From NCBI GenBank assembly GCA_036897095.1, contig JAYMSP010000109.1, positions 17,649-81,648 of the forward strand: a stretch of 64,000 nucleotides of DNA, in the 5' to 3' direction. The translations under genes were made by a program, and so were the position numbers. Below are positions 62,438 through 64,000 of this stretch, in pieces (positions within the stretch are counted from its first letter, which is position 1; every line of letters starts with the position of its first letter). The notes under the pieces were generated by a model. That model ran no database searches, was not told the origin of the DNA, and saw only the letters and a list, made by a program, of their open reading frames with translations. The DNA is from Plantago elongata. Lineage: Eukaryota; Streptophyta; Magnoliopsida; Lamiales; Plantaginaceae.

Positions 62438-63139
62438 CTTTTTAAGTTTCGGTAAAATTATTAGTTTGATTGGAAGTGAAACTAAGGTAGCGATCGAAAA
62501 TAATTGTTCAGTGGAAATAAAATTGAGTTGAAATTTTATTGTAGAAGAGAGATATAAAATAAAATACCGAAATATATTTTAACAAATGAACAGTAATCTC
62601 TTTTAGATAAAATATCAAACAACTGGTCAATTTTCTCAATAGTACAAGGTGTTTTGAGTTGGAGGGGGTACCATAAAAAAGAAAAATATATATACTCTCA
62701 CAAATTATCTATGTTTCGAGTAGGGTACGATTATGAATGTAAAATAATTTTAAGTTGACTGTGACCACAAATTAGATTTATAATATAAAATAGATAATTT
62801 AATAAATCGTATAGTGAGACTGTAAATCTTAATTTTCCATATGGTTTTATTAATTAATTATTTATTGTTATAGTATAAGATTACTTTGTGGTTGAAGTTA
62901 AATATAGCTGACCAAAAGGTCAAAATGAAAATTCTTAAAAAGAAGGGGTGCAGTATGTAATGCTTACTCCATCGCGACCAAAGTTTACAATGAATTGGAA
63001 GGTGTTTACAATACTTAATACTATATGACATAAACAAAATCGAGGGACATTCATCTCTCACTACATTCCTTTACCTCTCTAAAATTTCAAACGGGTTTAT
63101 CTAATTAAAAGTGAACCTGCCAATACCCGTTCAAAATAA

Positions 63140-63373
63140 TACTCCTTCCGTCCCGTTAATAATGAAACAATTTGGTTTCACGCTTTTTAACAAAAATATG
63201 TAGTATGTGGTTAAATATGAATTTTGGATATAATAGTATATGTGGACCCAATAATGTACGGTTAAAAATTGAGTTGTATTGTGCGGGTTATTTTCATAAA
63301 TGAAAATTTATTTCATTTTGATGGGACGCCCAAAACGGAAAATTGCTTCACTTTTAACGAGACGGATGGAGTA
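63140..63373. mobile_element. Stowaway-like MITE C
   Basis: The termini TACTCCTTCCGTCCCGTTAA and TTAACGAGACGGATGGAGTA are near-perfect 20-bp inverted repeats with TA edges, 234 bp in total. It is the best-preserved MITE of the window, and its interior matches the truncated copy at 29228-29440. Confidence 0.85.
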
Positions 63374-63439
63374 TTTTTTTGGGTCGATCATATACCCGAA
63401 CTCACAATCCTGACCTGACCCGTGATTAGGTGAGCAAAA

Positions 63440-63615
63440 TTGCAACCGAACCGAAATACCGGCCCTAACCAGACCGAAAAATCGGTCCTTGGTCCAGTCT
63501 GGGACCGACTAGGGCCGGTCTTCGGTATTGAAGATTTCAAAATCTCGGTCCTCGGTCCGGTTCGGGCAAAATACCGAAAAACTGCGTGTCGGACCGACCA
63601 GGACCGAAATTTTGA
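63440..63615. repeat. CGGTC/GACCG-rich repeat
   Basis: Dense GACCGA, CGGTCC and ACCGAAATACCG motifs in both orientations form several small hairpins (CCGAAAAATCGG). It may be a transposon subterminal region. Confidence 0.7.
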
Positions 63616-63619
63616 AGAA

Positions 63620-63725
63620 AATCGGCATACCCCCAATCTGCCAATCATATACGGATGACATATCACAGATCGTTTCATACCCCCAAATCCCAATCTGCCA
63701 ATCTCATATCACAGATCAATTCATG
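63620..63725. repeat. Short tandem duplication near the right edge
   Basis: Two copies of CATACCCCCAAT..CTGCCAATC..CATAT..CACAGATC (from about 63627 and 63678), each near 48 bp. The sequence from 63725 to the end is GC-richer with no convincing ORF; a gene could start beyond the window. Confidence 0.7.
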
Positions 63726-64000
63726 GCACCAATCGACTCACCACCGATCTCGTCGCCGTCTTCACTGACCGTCTTCACTCGCTGGAGTCGCCGCAATCTT
63801 CACTGGCCGTCTTCATCTCGATCTCGTTGACAGTAGACACCGTGAGCCGCCGCCCTGACCCACGCCCACCCATCGACCACGACACGTCGGCACCATCCAT
63901 CGACGAATTGACCACCCACCCATCGGCCACCACCTTCGGCTCGCCTCCTATATTCGACGCCCGACGCACAGTGTAAATGGACCTATGCTCAGCCCTAAAT

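Overview
The window is nuclear DNA from a flowering plant, most likely a eudicot. Genes are split by short AT-rich introns with GT..AG borders and lie between AT-rich intergenic stretches. They encode plant-type families: SAUR, IQD, CRK, neprosin, an At1g06690-like aldo/keto reductase, a ubiquitin-L40 fusion and an SR splicing factor. MITEs, a Mutator relic and a LINE tail fill part of the space. I cannot name a species. I joined exons by hand from splice signals, reading frame and family similarity. Every spliced model given as intact closes in frame.

Left third (0-31 kb). The 5' half of VPS26 (minus) runs off the left edge. It is followed by cytochrome b5 (plus, 3 exons), a TBC Rab-GAP (minus, 5 exons) and a long gene-free stretch. 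Next come two tandem 6-phosphogluconolactonase genes (minus). They share an exon layout, but the second starts with an apparent secretory signal peptide. After a repeat-rich spacer lie ubiquitin-RPL40 (plus, 5 exons), a plastid-type aldo/keto reductase (minus, 8 exons), an intronless SRP54 that looks like a retrogene (plus) and a SAUR gene with a histidine-rich tail and an upstream ORF (plus).

Middle (31-53 kb). This part holds a CDPK-related kinase (minus, 11 exons), a single-exon F-box gene (plus), a clearly broken neprosin-family pseudogene (minus) and ribosomal P1 (minus, 3 exons). They are followed by an SR30/SR34-type splicing factor (minus, 12 coding exons), tRNA-Leu(AAG) (minus) and an IQD calmodulin-binding protein (plus, 5 exons).

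Right end (53-64 kb). A LINE 3' tail with poly-A sits next to a GTTCG-rich array. A glycerol-3-phosphate transporter (minus, 2 coding exons) follows. The last 5 kb is mobile-element debris: a decayed Mutator-like element without its catalytic domain, at least three Stowaway-like MITEs and a CGGTC-rich repeat.

The genes do not form a pathway; this is an ordinary euchromatic neighbourhood. I did not find a convincing new system. The points most worth checking are the signal-peptide PGL paralogue, the SRP54 retrogene, the SAUR upstream ORF with its His-rich tail, an inverted pair of roughly 59-bp-period repeat arms around a 234-bp direct repeat (17.4-18.9 kb), and the many recent 40-85 bp tandem duplications inside introns.
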